Shown: one piece after another, positions 6,344 through 13,965 of the stretch
How the letters are laid out: each line of letters opens with the position of its first letter
How positions within the stretch are numbered: the stretch's first letter is position 1
The notes under the pieces: model-generated
Database searches by the model: none
What the model was told of the DNA's origin: nothing
What the model saw: the letters and a program-made list of their open reading frames with translations, nothing else
NCBI GenBank assembly: GCA_050050115.1
Contig: JASFUX010000027.1
Coordinates: forward strand, 1 to 19,320
Length of the DNA: 19,320 bases
Direction of reading: 5' to 3'
From: JASFUX01 sp050050115
GTDB taxonomy: Bacteria > Pseudomonadota > Alphaproteobacteria > Caulobacterales > Maricaulaceae
Translations under genes and position numbers: made by a program

Positions 6344-7672
6344 ATGAACTATCGCTACCTGCTCTCCGCGCCAATCGTTGCAGCCGCGCTGTGCGCCGGC
6401 GTGTTCGCGCTCGCGGCGGAACCGCCGCAGGACTCGCGCACGGACACCTTCCGCCAGCTTGAGCTGTTCGGCGACGTTCTCAGCCGCGTGCAGACCGACT
6501 ACGTCACCGACGTTGAAGACGCCGAGCTGATCGAGGCGGCGATCCAGGGCATGCTGCATTCGCTCGACCCGCACTCGAGCTACATGCCGCCCGAGGCCTT
6601 TCAGGACATGCAGGTTTCCACCCGGGGCAGCTACGGCGGGCTCGGGCTTGAGGTGACGATGGACGAGGCCGAGGGCTTCGTCCGCGTGGTCGCGCCGATG
6701 GACGACACCCCGGCCTCGCGCGCCGGGCTGGAGGCGAACGACTACATCACCGCGATCGACGGGGTTCCGATCCTCGGCATGTCGCTCGACGAAGCCGTCG
6801 ACGAGATGCGCGGGGACGCCGGCGAGGACATCGAGCTGACCATCATGCGGGGCGAAGAGGTGTTCGACGTCACCCTCACCCGCGAAGTCATCCGGGTCCG
6901 TCCCGTGGCTTGGGAAGTCAAGGACGGCGACGTCGGCTACGTCCGCGTCGCCACCTTCAACGAGCAGACGACCGACTCCCTCGAAGATGCGATCCGCGAC
7001 CTCGAAGAAGAGCTGGGCGAGGGCATGGCCGGGCTGGTGCTCGACCTGCGGGTCAACCCCGGCGGCCTGCTTGATCAGGCGGTTTCGGTGTCGAGCGTCT
7101 TCCTCGACGGCGGCGCGGTGGTCTCCACCCGCGGCCGCGACGCACGCGAGATCGACGTCTACAACGCCCGCCCGGGCGACATGCTCGACGGATTGCCGAT
7201 GGTGGTGCTGATCGACGAAGGCTCGGCCTCGGCCGCCGAGATCGTCGCCGGCGCTCTGCAGGACCGCGTGCGCGCGACGCTGGTCGGCCGCACGTCTTTC
7301 GGCAAGGGCTCGGTGCAGACCGTGATCCCGATCCGCGGCGGTCGCGACGGCGCGCTGCGGCTGACGACGGCGACCTACTACACCCCGTCCGGCCGTTCGA
7401 TCCAGTCGACCGGGATCGCGCCCGACCTCTACGTGTCGGCGCGCCACGAAGGCGAAAGAACGATAGCGGACCGCTTCCGCGGCTCGGAGTCGACCCTGCG
7501 CAATGCGCTGGAGAATCCGAACGGCTCCGAAGCGGTCTCGGAAGACGAGGTCGAGATCGACTATCCGCCCGCGGAATTCGCGGTCGAGGACGACTATCAG
7601 CTCCATCGCGCGATCGAGGTGCTGCGCGGCGTGAACGTCTCGCAGACGCAAGCCTCGCTCAACGGGGGCTGA
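6344..7672 (+). CDS. ctpA: S41 family C-terminal processing peptidase
   Basis: The 442-residue CtpA/Prc-type serine protease degrades or trims periplasmic proteins from their C-termini and often controls peptidoglycan hydrolases. It has a signal sequence (1-24), a helical cap, a PDZ domain (about 90-175) and the S41 core. The nucleophile is Ser296 in GSASAAEI and the general base is Lys321 in SFGKGSVQT. Their 25-residue spacing equals that of E. coli Tsp (S430/K455). ATG 6344 was chosen because gaaggag lies 8 nt upstream and the signal peptide starts there; an upstream in-frame TTG at 6287 would add 19 residues before it. A strong terminator follows. Its neighbour EnvC suggests a role in envelope remodelling. 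Confidence 0.94.
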   Translation: MNYRYLLSAPIVAAALCAGVFALAAEPPQDSRTDTFRQLELFGDVLSRVQTDYVTDVEDAELIEAAIQGMLHSLDPHSSYMPPEAFQDMQVSTRGSYGGLGLEVTMDEAEGFVRVVAPMDDTPASRAGLEANDYITAIDGVPILGMSLDEAVDEMRGDAGEDIELTIMRGEEVFDVTLTREVIRVRPVAWEVKDGDVGYVRVATFNEQTTDSLEDAIRDLEEELGEGMAGLVLDLRVNPGGLLDQAVSVSSVFLDGGAVVSTRGRDAREIDVYNARPGDMLDGLPMVVLIDEGSASAAEIVAGALQDRVRATLVGRTSFGKGSVQTVIPIRGGRDGALRLTTATYYTPSGRSIQSTGIAPDLYVSARHEGERTIADRFRGSESTLRNALENPNGSEAVSEDEVEIDYPPAEFAVEDDYQLHRAIEVLRGVNVSQTQASLNGG

Positions 7673-7700
7673 GCCTTCAAAATCGAGCTAAAATGAAACA

Positions 7701-7730
7701 AGGCCTGCGCTGACCGGCGCAGGCCTTTTT
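7701..7730 (+). terminator. Rho-independent terminator after ctpA
   Basis: AGGCCTGCGC (7701-7710) and GCGCAGGCCT (7717-7726) form a perfect 10-bp stem around the loop TGACCG, followed by a run of five T (7726-7730). It lies 28 nt after the ctpA stop. It is the clearest intrinsic terminator in the window and should end the transcript covering the envC-ctpA region. Confidence 0.93.
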
Positions 7731-7833
7731 CGTTGCGCGCCTATCCAAGCACTTCGCGGAGATCATCCTTACCCGGTTTTAACGACATTTTGAGATCATT
7801 CGGGGTCGCAAGTTCGTTGGGAAGTCTCACGCG

Positions 7834-9231
7834 ATGGCTCGTTTGCGCGCGCTCGCAGCCCTCTTGAAGGGCCGCTTAAGCCAGCTGCTTTCAAAGCTGC
7901 CGGGCGATCGGCGCACGCGCATGCTCGCCGGGGGCGGGGGCGCCGCCGCTTTCGGCATCATCGGATTCTTTGCGCTGACCGACCCCGCAAGCGGCTACGC
8001 CGTCGCGCGGATCGAGCTGCCCGCCTTCGCCGAAAACGATCACGCCGCGTCCGCAGAGACGCAGCACGCCAGCGCCGAAGACCATGCCGCCGCACCGGCG
8101 AATGCGCACGACGATGCGCACACGGAGAGCGGAGAGCACGCTTCCGGACCGCGCCCCGCTCCGCTTTTCGAGCCGCTCATCGAGCTGCGCCCGGCGGAGG
8201 ACCCTGCAGTCGAGCCCCGCCTCGCCGGCATTGAGGATCTTAGCGCTCACGGGGGCGCACACACGCCCGCCCGCGCCGCGCGTCCGGTCGCGACGGACGG
8301 CGGCGGCCTCGCGCCCGCGCCGATCCACGCCCTCACCCGCGCCGGCCCCGGCGGCCTCCTGCCGCGCATCGGACCCGACGGGCTGACCCCGGCGGCCGCC
8401 TATGCGCGTCCCTTCGCGCGCGAGAATGAAGCGCCGGCCATCGCCATCGTCGTCGGCGGGCTCGGGCTCAACGCGTCCGCGACGCGCGAAGCGATCGAAA
8501 CGCTGCCCGACGCCGTCACGCTAGCGTTCGTCCCCTACGCGGAGAATCTGCAAGGCTGGATCGACGCGGCGCGAGCCGCCGGGCACGAGGTCATCCTCGA
8601 GCTGCCGATGGAGCCCTACGACTATCCGGCGAACGACCCCGGCCCGCATACCCTGCTCGCCGGCGCCGATCCGGACGAGAACCGCCGCCGGCTCGAATGG
8701 CTGATGTCGCGCGGGACGGGCTACTTCGCAGTGATGAACTACATGGGCGCGCGCTTCACCGCCGAACCCGACGCCCTGGCCCCCGCCTTCGGGCGCATCG
8801 CCGAAACCGGCGTGGCGTTCCTCTATGACGGCGAGACGCGTCGCGCGGATCTTGATGTTCTTGCGGTCGACGCGCACTTGAGCGCCGCGACCGCCGACCG
8901 CATCCTTGACGAGCACCCCACCGCCGCGGCGATCGACGAGCATCTTCTGGAACTCGAGGCGCTGGCGCTGCAGAACGGCGACGCGATCGGCGCCGGCTTC
9001 GGCTACCCGGTGACCGTGCGCCAGATTCGCGACTGGTCGGGCGCGCTGGCGCTCAAAGGCTACGTCCTCGCCCCCGTGAGCGCGGTGCTCGAGAATCGCG
9101 CGGCGGCTGCGCAATCCCGAGTCGCCGAGGCCGCCAATGTTGCGCCCGCCGCGCGCGCGAGCTACAGCCGATTGGAGGCCTCGTTCGGCGGCGACAACGA
9201 AGAAGACGCGCCCCCAAGCAGCGGCCACTAA
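7834..9231 (+). CDS. Membrane-anchored divergent polysaccharide deacetylase family protein (YibQ-like)
   Basis: The 465-residue product has a basic cytoplasmic head, one membrane segment (about 31-48), a low-complexity linker (about 60-195) and a C-terminal divergent polysaccharide deacetylase domain (about 201-425). The domain opens with PAIAIVVGGLGLNASATREAIE and continues through VILELPMEPYDYP and MNYMGARFT, as in the Polysacc_deac_2 (DUF610) family. The usual metal triad of NodB-type deacetylases is not evident. The linker holds six His between residues 70 and 102 among acidic residues, suggesting possible metal binding. Following ctpA and preceding rppH is its usual place in alphaproteobacteria. 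The substrate is unknown; a peptidoglycan or envelope role is inferred from position. Confidence 0.87.
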   Translation: MARLRALAALLKGRLSQLLSKLPGDRRTRMLAGGGGAAAFGIIGFFALTDPASGYAVARIELPAFAENDHAASAETQHASAEDHAAAPANAHDDAHTESGEHASGPRPAPLFEPLIELRPAEDPAVEPRLAGIEDLSAHGGAHTPARAARPVATDGGGLAPAPIHALTRAGPGGLLPRIGPDGLTPAAAYARPFARENEAPAIAIVVGGLGLNASATREAIETLPDAVTLAFVPYAENLQGWIDAARAAGHEVILELPMEPYDYPANDPGPHTLLAGADPDENRRRLEWLMSRGTGYFAVMNYMGARFTAEPDALAPAFGRIAETGVAFLYDGETRRADLDVLAVDAHLSAATADRILDEHPTAAAIDEHLLELEALALQNGDAIGAGFGYPVTVRQIRDWSGALALKGYVLAPVSAVLENRAAAAQSRVAEAANVAPAARASYSRLEASFGGDNEEDAPPSSGH

Positions 9232-9257
9232 CGGTCGGTTCGCACATAGGCTGGAAG

Positions 9258-9782
9258 ATGAAGGCTGGGCGCATGCCGTCTCAGGACAAGCTCGAGGCTT
9301 ATCGGCCCAATGTCGGCATCGCGCTGTTCGCGCCGAGCGGACGCGTGCTTGTCGGCCGCCGGGTCGGCGACCGCGGCGCGCACCGCTGGCAAATGCCCCA
9401 AGGCGGCATCGACGCAGGCGAAGCCGCCGAAGCCGCCGCCGTCCGCGAGCTGGAAGAAGAGACCGGCGTCCGCCCTGAACTGATCGAGCCGCTCGGCGCG
9501 GTCGATCGCTGGCTGACCTACGACTTTCCGCCCGAGGTGCGCGCGCGCAAGCGGCGCAAGGGCCAAGACTGGGCCGGGCAGAAACAGCGCTGGTTCGCCT
9601 TTCGCTTCACCGGCGCGGACGCCGACATCAAGCTCGACGCTCATCACCCTGCTGAGTTCGACGACTGGCGCTGGGAAAGCTTGGCGAGCACGCCAAGCCT
9701 AGTGATCCCCTGGAAGCGCCCGGTCTACGCCGTAGTGGCGCAGGAGTTCGCGGTTCACGAGCGGAAATTGTCGTCGGTTTAG
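9258..9782 (+). CDS. rppH: RNA pyrophosphohydrolase (Nudix)
   Basis: The 174-residue Nudix hydrolase removes pyrophosphate from the 5' triphosphate end of mRNA, opening it to RNase E decay. The Nudix box GGIDAGE-x7-RELEEETGV spans 49-71 with every consensus residue in place. The opening YRPNVGIALF, the HRWQMPQGGID segment and QKQRWFAFRF are typical of RppH and not of other Nudix enzymes. ATG 9258 was taken; ATG 9273 (MPSQDKLEAYRPNVG) is equally possible and closer to usual family starts. The stop is 8 nt from the convergent atpC stop, with no clear terminator between them. Confidence 0.94.
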   Translation: MKAGRMPSQDKLEAYRPNVGIALFAPSGRVLVGRRVGDRGAHRWQMPQGGIDAGEAAEAAAVRELEEETGVRPELIEPLGAVDRWLTYDFPPEVRARKRRKGQDWAGQKQRWFAFRFTGADADIKLDAHHPAEFDDWRWESLASTPSLVIPWKRPVYAVVAQEFAVHERKLSSV

Positions 9783-9790
9783 AAGGGCCT

Positions 9791-10195
9791 CTACCCCGCC
9801 GCCTTCGCCGCGCTCAGCGCTTCGAGGCGGGCGAGCTTTTCGGTCGCCTCTTCCTTGGCTTCGTCGGTCTTCGCGTCCGCGACGTCCTCGCGCGCGTCCT
9901 TGAGGTCTTGCTCCAGCTGAGCGGGATCGACGTCGGCGAGGTCGATCGCCTCCTCGGCGAGCACCGTCAGGCCTTCGGGCGTGACGTCGGCAAAGCCGCC
10001 GCGCACGAAAATCCGCCGGGTCTCTCCCCCATCGGTCACCGTCAGAGCGCCGACGCGCACCGCGGACATCACCGGGGCGTGCTTGGGCAGGACGCCGAAA
10101 TCGCCCTCCGCGCCGGGGACCACGACCTGGTCAACTTCTCCCGCAAACAGCTCGCGCTCGGGCGAGACCAGATGGAAGCTCAGCTTGTCGCTCAT
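9791..10195 (-). CDS. atpC: F1 ATP synthase subunit epsilon
   Basis: The 134-residue epsilon subunit belongs to the central stalk of F1 and can inhibit ATP hydrolysis. The N-terminal beta sandwich is clear: MSDKLSFHLVSPERELFAGEVDQVV, then VPGAEGDFGVLPKHAPVMSAVRVG and VRGGFADV. The C-terminal part (about 88-134) is helical and rich in Asp, Glu, Lys and Ala. Its usual partner atpD is not next to it but 8.8 kb away on the same strand. Its ATG overlaps the stop of an upstream PH-domain gene by 4 nt, so the two are probably co-translated from their own promoter. Confidence 0.96.
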   Translation of the reverse strand: MSDKLSFHLVSPERELFAGEVDQVVVPGAEGDFGVLPKHAPVMSAVRVGALTVTDGGETRRIFVRGGFADVTPEGLTVLAEEAIDLADVDPAQLEQDLKDAREDVADAKTDEAKEEATEKLARLEALSAAKAAG

Positions 10196-10755
10196 GTCGC
10201 TGCTCGTTCGTCGGCGAGCCCCGAGCCCGCCCTGCTTGAAAGGTCGGCCTGGGTCATACGCGCGTGGATCGCCTGCTGCAACCGGATCGGGGCGGCGACG
10301 GCGCGGGTGGTGTGGTTGACCTCGCCCAGGGTGACGATGGTCAGATCGCCGTAGTCGAACACTCGGCCCAGCAAGGGCTGGGATATCTCCACCCGCTGGA
10401 TCTTCTCAAGGTCCGTCGCCCAGAAGGTCACGTCGAATACGCCGGCCTTCTCCATGTAGCGGCGATTTGTCACCGCCAGCTCGGAGAAGGCGAGGTTCAA
10501 GAACCGCGCGCACATCCGCCAGCCGAATCGGCCCGCCATGGCGAGGATGCCGACGACGTAGATCGCCATGCCCCATTGGGAGTTGGCAAACTCGGCCGAG
10601 ATCATCCGCTCGACCACGACATAGCGCAGCAACGTCCAGAGGAAGACGACGGCGGTGAACTCCACCAGCGGCGCGCCGTAGGCCGCGAACCGCGAATACC
10701 GCGGCCGCTGCTCGATCCGCTCGCCGGAGAGAAGCACCTTGTCGACGTAGGCCAT
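10192..10755 (-). CDS. PH-domain membrane protein (YdbS-like), coupled to atpC
   Basis: The 187-residue protein has two predicted membrane helices (about 25-48 and 60-80) and then a bacterial PH domain (about 85-165). Features of the latter are LAVTNRRYMEKAGVFDVTFWATDLEKIQRVEISQ, where the NRR turn and the strand pattern match the bPH_2 family, and FDYGDLTIVTLG. The leading segment DKVLLSGERIEQRPRYSRFA resembles other such proteins. The stop codon overlaps the atpC start (ATGA, 10192-10195), an arrangement I do not know from ATP synthase operons. A role in ATP synthase assembly is only a guess from this coupling. It is divergent from the PQQ dehydrogenase, with a 165-nt shared upstream region. 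Confidence 0.8.
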   Translation of the reverse strand: MAYVDKVLLSGERIEQRPRYSRFAAYGAPLVEFTAVVFLWTLLRYVVVERMISAEFANSQWGMAIYVVGILAMAGRFGWRMCARFLNLAFSELAVTNRRYMEKAGVFDVTFWATDLEKIQRVEISQPLLGRVFDYGDLTIVTLGEVNHTTRAVAAPIRLQQAIHARMTQADLSSRAGSGLADERAAT

Positions 10756-10882
10756 GGAGCGAGACTACCGCGAGCCGCGGAGGAAGTCGCGCGCCGACAA
10801 CGCCGGCCCGACCGCTTCAAACGGCCAAAAACTCCTTGGGCCGCCCCCTCTCCCGATCTAAGGTTTTCAAAAGAAAAGGGAA

Positions 10883-10903
10883 CGCGCCGCACGCGACGGC
10901 GCG
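10883..10903 (+). other. 7-bp hairpin in the leader of the PQQ dehydrogenase gene
   Basis: CGCGCCG (10883-10889) and CGGCGCG (10897-10903) form a perfect stem with a 7-nt loop, ending 17 nt before the first ATG and just before the Shine-Dalgarno sequence. It could influence translation, but short G-C inverted repeats are expected by chance in DNA this GC-rich. The rest of the 165-nt divergent spacer (10756-10920) shows no recognisable promoter. Confidence 0.3.
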
Positions 10904-10920
10904 GGGGATACGGGGATTAC

Positions 10921-13119
10921 ATGATGGCTTTCGTCCGCACGACGTTGTTGCTTGCGGCAACGGCGATATTCGCCGCCGCATGCGGCCAATCTCAGGATCA
11001 AGCCGCCGCGCCGCCGGCTGAAGACCTGACCGGACCGGTTGTCGAGACCGCCGCCGCACCCGAGCCGACCACCGCCGCGCCGCGCAGCTACGGCGCGGTC
11101 ACCGAAGCGCGCTTCAACAGCGCCGAGGACGAGCCGGGTCAGTGGATGGGCGTCGGTCGAACGCGGAGCGAGCAGCGCTACTCCCCGCTCGATCAGATCA
11201 ACCGCGACACGGTCTCCGAGCTGGGCCTTCTGTGGAGCGCCGACCTCGACACCGACCGCGGCCAGGAGGCGACGCCGGTTTTCATCGACGGCGTGCTCTA
11301 CATCACCACAGCCTGGAGCATGGTGAAGGCCTACGACGCGGCGTCGGGCGAGCTGCTGTGGGACTTCGACCCGCAAGTGCCGCGCGAATGGGGCGTGCGA
11401 GCCTGCTGCGACGTGGTCAACCGCGGCGTCGCCGTGCACGAGGGCAAGGTCTACGTCGGCACCATCTACGGCGAGCTGATCGCGCTCGACGCCGCGAACG
11501 GCGAAGTGCTCTGGCGGATCAACACCGTCGATGAGGACCATCGGCTGTCCTACACGATCACTGGCGCGCCGCGAGTGGTCAAAGGCAACGTGATCATCGG
11601 CAACGGCGGGGCGGAATACGGCGTGCGCGGCTACGTCACCGCCTACGACGCCGAAACCGGAGAGCAGGCCTGGCGCTTCTACACCGTCCCCGGAAACCCC
11701 GCCGACGGCTTCGAAGATGAAGCGATGGAAATGGCGGCGGACACCTGGAACGGGGAATGGTGGTTCATCGGCGGCGGCGGCACGGTCTGGGACGCGATCG
11801 TCTATGATCCGGAGACGGATCTTGTCTACCTGGGCGTCGGCAACGGCAGTCCATGGAACCGAGCGCTCAGAAGTCCAGGCGGCGGGGACAACCTGTTCCT
11901 GACCTCGATCGTCGCCATCGATCCCAACGACGGCTCCTACGTCTGGCACTATCAGACCACGAATGGCGAGAGCTGGGACCATACGGCGACCCAGCCGATC
12001 ATGACGGCCGATCTCGAGATTGGCGGCGAGACCCGCCACGTTGTGATGCAGGCGCCGAAGAACGGCTTCTTCTACGTGCTCGACGCAGCGACGGGCGAGC
12101 TGATCTCAGCTGAAGCCATCGCCGAGATCACCTGGGCGACCCATGTCGACATGGAGACCGGCCGACCGGTCGAGACGCCCGAAGCGCGCTACGAGGAAAC
12201 CGGCGAGGCGGTGTTCCTGAAGCCCGGGCCGCTCGGCGTGCACAATTGGCATCCGATGGCCTACTCGCGCGACACCGGCTACGTCTACATCCCCGTCCGC
12301 GACGGCGGATCGGCCTATGCGCACCCCGACGAGTTCGAGGTCCAGGAGGTCGGCTCGAACGTCGGGCTCGACCGCGCCGCCGGCCAAGAGGTCTACGAGG
12401 CCATGGGCGGCCGTCCGCAGACGAAGTTCCGACTGATCGCTTGGGATCCTGTCGCGCAGGAAGAGGTCTGGCATACGCCCGATCACGACTCGATCGTCGG
12501 CGGCGCGCTGGCGACGGGCGGCGGTCTCGTCTTCTCGGGCAACGTCGATGGTGAGTTCGTCGCCTACAACGACGAGACCGGCGACCGCGAGTGGGAGACC
12601 CGCGTGCAAACCGGCGTTGTCGCCGCGCCCTCGACGTTCCTCATCGACGGCGAGCAGCATATCGCGCTCCTCGTCGGCAGCCGGGGATTCGAGCCGCACG
12701 AGGACGAGGGCCAGACCAACCTCGACTCGGCGAACAACTCGCGCCTGTTGGTGTTCAAGCTCGGCGGCGAGGCGAGCCTGCCGGGCGACGTGCTCGTCGC
12801 GGCGCGTGAACTCGACCCGCCTGCGCTGACCGCGTCGGCTGAGACGGTCGCGCACGGCGCGACCGTGTTCGACGCGAACTGCTCCCTCTGCCACGGCGCA
12901 GGCGCGGCGGGCGGCACGGTGGCCGGTCCGGACTTGCGCTACAGCCCGCTCCTGCACGACGAAACCGGCTGGGGCCAAGTGGTCGTCGGCGGCGTGCTCG
13001 CGGGCAACGGCATGGCCTCGTTCGACCCCGTCCTCGAGGACGGCGACGCCGAGGCGATCCTGGCTTACGTCATCGCGCAGGCGAATGCAGCGAAGGAGGA
13101 AGAGGCGGCTGGAGACTGA
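10921..13119 (+). CDS. PQQ-dependent quinohemoprotein alcohol dehydrogenase, lipoprotein
   Basis: The 732-residue enzyme should oxidise alcohols in the periplasm using PQQ and pass electrons to a fused haem c. The eight-bladed propeller covers about 70-615. The vicinal disulfide pair is Cys162-Cys163. Likely calcium/PQQ ligands are Glu232 and Asn308, and the catalytic base is Asp353 in SWDHTATQ. The residue two places on is Thr355, not the Asp of lanthanide (XoxF-type) enzymes, so a calcium enzyme is expected. The cytochrome domain has CSLCH (654-658) with Met698 as probable axial ligand. The N-terminus ends AAAC at Cys21, a lipobox. ATG 10921 is used; ATG 10924 has better spacing to cgggga. 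No PQQ synthesis genes are in view. Confidence 0.94.
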   Translation: MMAFVRTTLLLAATAIFAAACGQSQDQAAAPPAEDLTGPVVETAAAPEPTTAAPRSYGAVTEARFNSAEDEPGQWMGVGRTRSEQRYSPLDQINRDTVSELGLLWSADLDTDRGQEATPVFIDGVLYITTAWSMVKAYDAASGELLWDFDPQVPREWGVRACCDVVNRGVAVHEGKVYVGTIYGELIALDAANGEVLWRINTVDEDHRLSYTITGAPRVVKGNVIIGNGGAEYGVRGYVTAYDAETGEQAWRFYTVPGNPADGFEDEAMEMAADTWNGEWWFIGGGGTVWDAIVYDPETDLVYLGVGNGSPWNRALRSPGGGDNLFLTSIVAIDPNDGSYVWHYQTTNGESWDHTATQPIMTADLEIGGETRHVVMQAPKNGFFYVLDAATGELISAEAIAEITWATHVDMETGRPVETPEARYEETGEAVFLKPGPLGVHNWHPMAYSRDTGYVYIPVRDGGSAYAHPDEFEVQEVGSNVGLDRAAGQEVYEAMGGRPQTKFRLIAWDPVAQEEVWHTPDHDSIVGGALATGGGLVFSGNVDGEFVAYNDETGDREWETRVQTGVVAAPSTFLIDGEQHIALLVGSRGFEPHEDEGQTNLDSANNSRLLVFKLGGEASLPGDVLVAARELDPPALTASAETVAHGATVFDANCSLCHGAGAAGGTVAGPDLRYSPLLHDETGWGQVVVGGVLAGNGMASFDPVLEDGDAEAILAYVIAQANAAKEEEAAGD

Positions 13120-13136
13120 GCGCTCGGTTCGCTCAG
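13116..13136. terminator. Hairpin overlapping both stop codons of convergent genes
   Basis: CTGAGCG (13116-13122) and CGCTCAG (13130-13136) are a perfect 7-bp inverted repeat with a 7-nt loop. The TGA of the dehydrogenase gene (13117-13119) and the TGA of the opposing gene (13133-13135 on the minus strand) both lie within the stem. No T-run follows on either strand, so a bidirectional terminator is possible but weak. Confidence 0.4.
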
Positions 13137-13822
13137 CCGGCGTTCGCCTCCGCTACTTCGTCGGGAGCGATACGGTAGTAGGCCCGCGACTGGGTGCCGA
13201 CGTAGATCAGCTGCAAGCCGCCCTCGCCGACCATGACGCGCCAAGTCAAGCGGGCGCCGGTCAGCAGGATGTCGCCTTCGCAGTAGGCCACTGGCGCTCC
13301 GTAGCGATTGGATTCGAACTGATCGATGTCGAAAATGCGCGTCGCCACATCGTCTATGTCGGCTAAGTCGCCTTCGCGCGCATCCATGATGGATTCAGCG
13401 CCGGCGTCACACACCTCTTCAGTCGAGATTTGCGCGTCGCTGCCCTGCGGCGCCTGCAAGGCGGCCAGGTCGTAGTAGACCGCCGAGTCATCGCTGACGT
13501 TGAAAAGCACCGGAGCGCCGTCGACGACGGCGACGCGCCAGGACAACGCTCCGCCGAGCCCGGAACTCTCACCGTCGCAGGCGACGACCGTCGAGCCCAG
13601 CGCTTCGGTCTGATCGCGGTCTATCCGAGCCGAATTGGTCGTCAACTCTCCCAGGCTCGCGAAGACATCGTCTTCCGTCAGCTCGATCTGCCCAGCCCCG
13701 AACTCGCAAATGTCGCGAGCGGTGACCTGGGCCCCTTCTCCGCCCTGCTGAGCTTCCGCAGCCGCAGCGCCTGCAAGCGTCGCGAGCGCTGCGGCGCTCG
13801 CGAACAATGACGATCTGTTCAT
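13133..13822 (-). CDS. Secreted protein of two tandem homologous domains, function unknown
   Basis: The 229-residue protein has a signal peptide (about 1-24, ending AAAEAQ). The mature part is two copies of one domain, residues 38-120 and 137-219, which align without any gap at an offset of 99 residues (25 of 83 identical by hand count). Both copies carry Cys...Cys with identical 43-residue spacing (39/82 and 138/181), then GxxLxWRVxV and a closing YYxxA. The matched Cys suggest one disulfide per domain in the periplasm or outside the cell. I do not recognise the family. The start is supported by agagg six bases upstream. It is convergent with the dehydrogenase gene and preceded by a 143-nt spacer before the amidase. 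Confidence 0.8.
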   Translation of the reverse strand: MNRSSLFASAAALATLAGAAAAEAQQGGEGAQVTARDICEFGAGQIELTEDDVFASLGELTTNSARIDRDQTEALGSTVVACDGESSGLGGALSWRVAVVDGAPVLFNVSDDSAVYYDLAALQAPQGSDAQISTEEVCDAGAESIMDAREGDLADIDDVATRIFDIDQFESNRYGAPVAYCEGDILLTGARLTWRVMVGEGGLQLIYVGTQSRAYYRIAPDEVAEANAG

Positions 13823-13965
13823 GAACTGCCTCTCCCCTGGCTTGCGGCTACGTGATTGTTCCGCAGCCGCACGAACGCCGGCAAGGCTCTATTGGCCCGC
13901 TCGCGCGCTTAGCAACTTTAGTGGGAGTACGGCCGGGGGCGCAACTCGACCGCGCCGCGGCGGAG

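Noticed and set aside
6164..7651. Long open frame of 495 codons antisense to ctpA
   Set aside because: GC-rich codon use leaves few stops on the opposite strand. The translation is Arg/His/Val-rich with no recognisable domain, while the + strand encodes a complete S41 protease. Similar antisense frames at 10867-12039 and 15561-16778 were dismissed for the same reason.
7769..7783. TTAC-N6-TTAAC before the deacetylase gene as a CtrA site
   Set aside because: It has the wrong spacing and a mismatch in the first half.
10827..10867. AAAACTCCTT and AAGGTTTT as an operator in the divergent spacer
   Set aside because: The match needs a two-base bulge and the arms are 23 nt apart; not convincing.
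10264..10920. N-terminal extension of the PQQ dehydrogenase frame of about 219 codons
   Set aside because: It runs antisense to the PH-domain gene, shows no domain, and precedes a clear lipoprotein signal peptide starting at 10921 or 10924.
13843..13871. TGCGGCT/AGCCGCA inverted repeat upstream of the two-domain secreted protein
   Set aside because: It has 7 bp with a 15-nt loop in GC-rich DNA, and no link to a promoter or SD could be seen.
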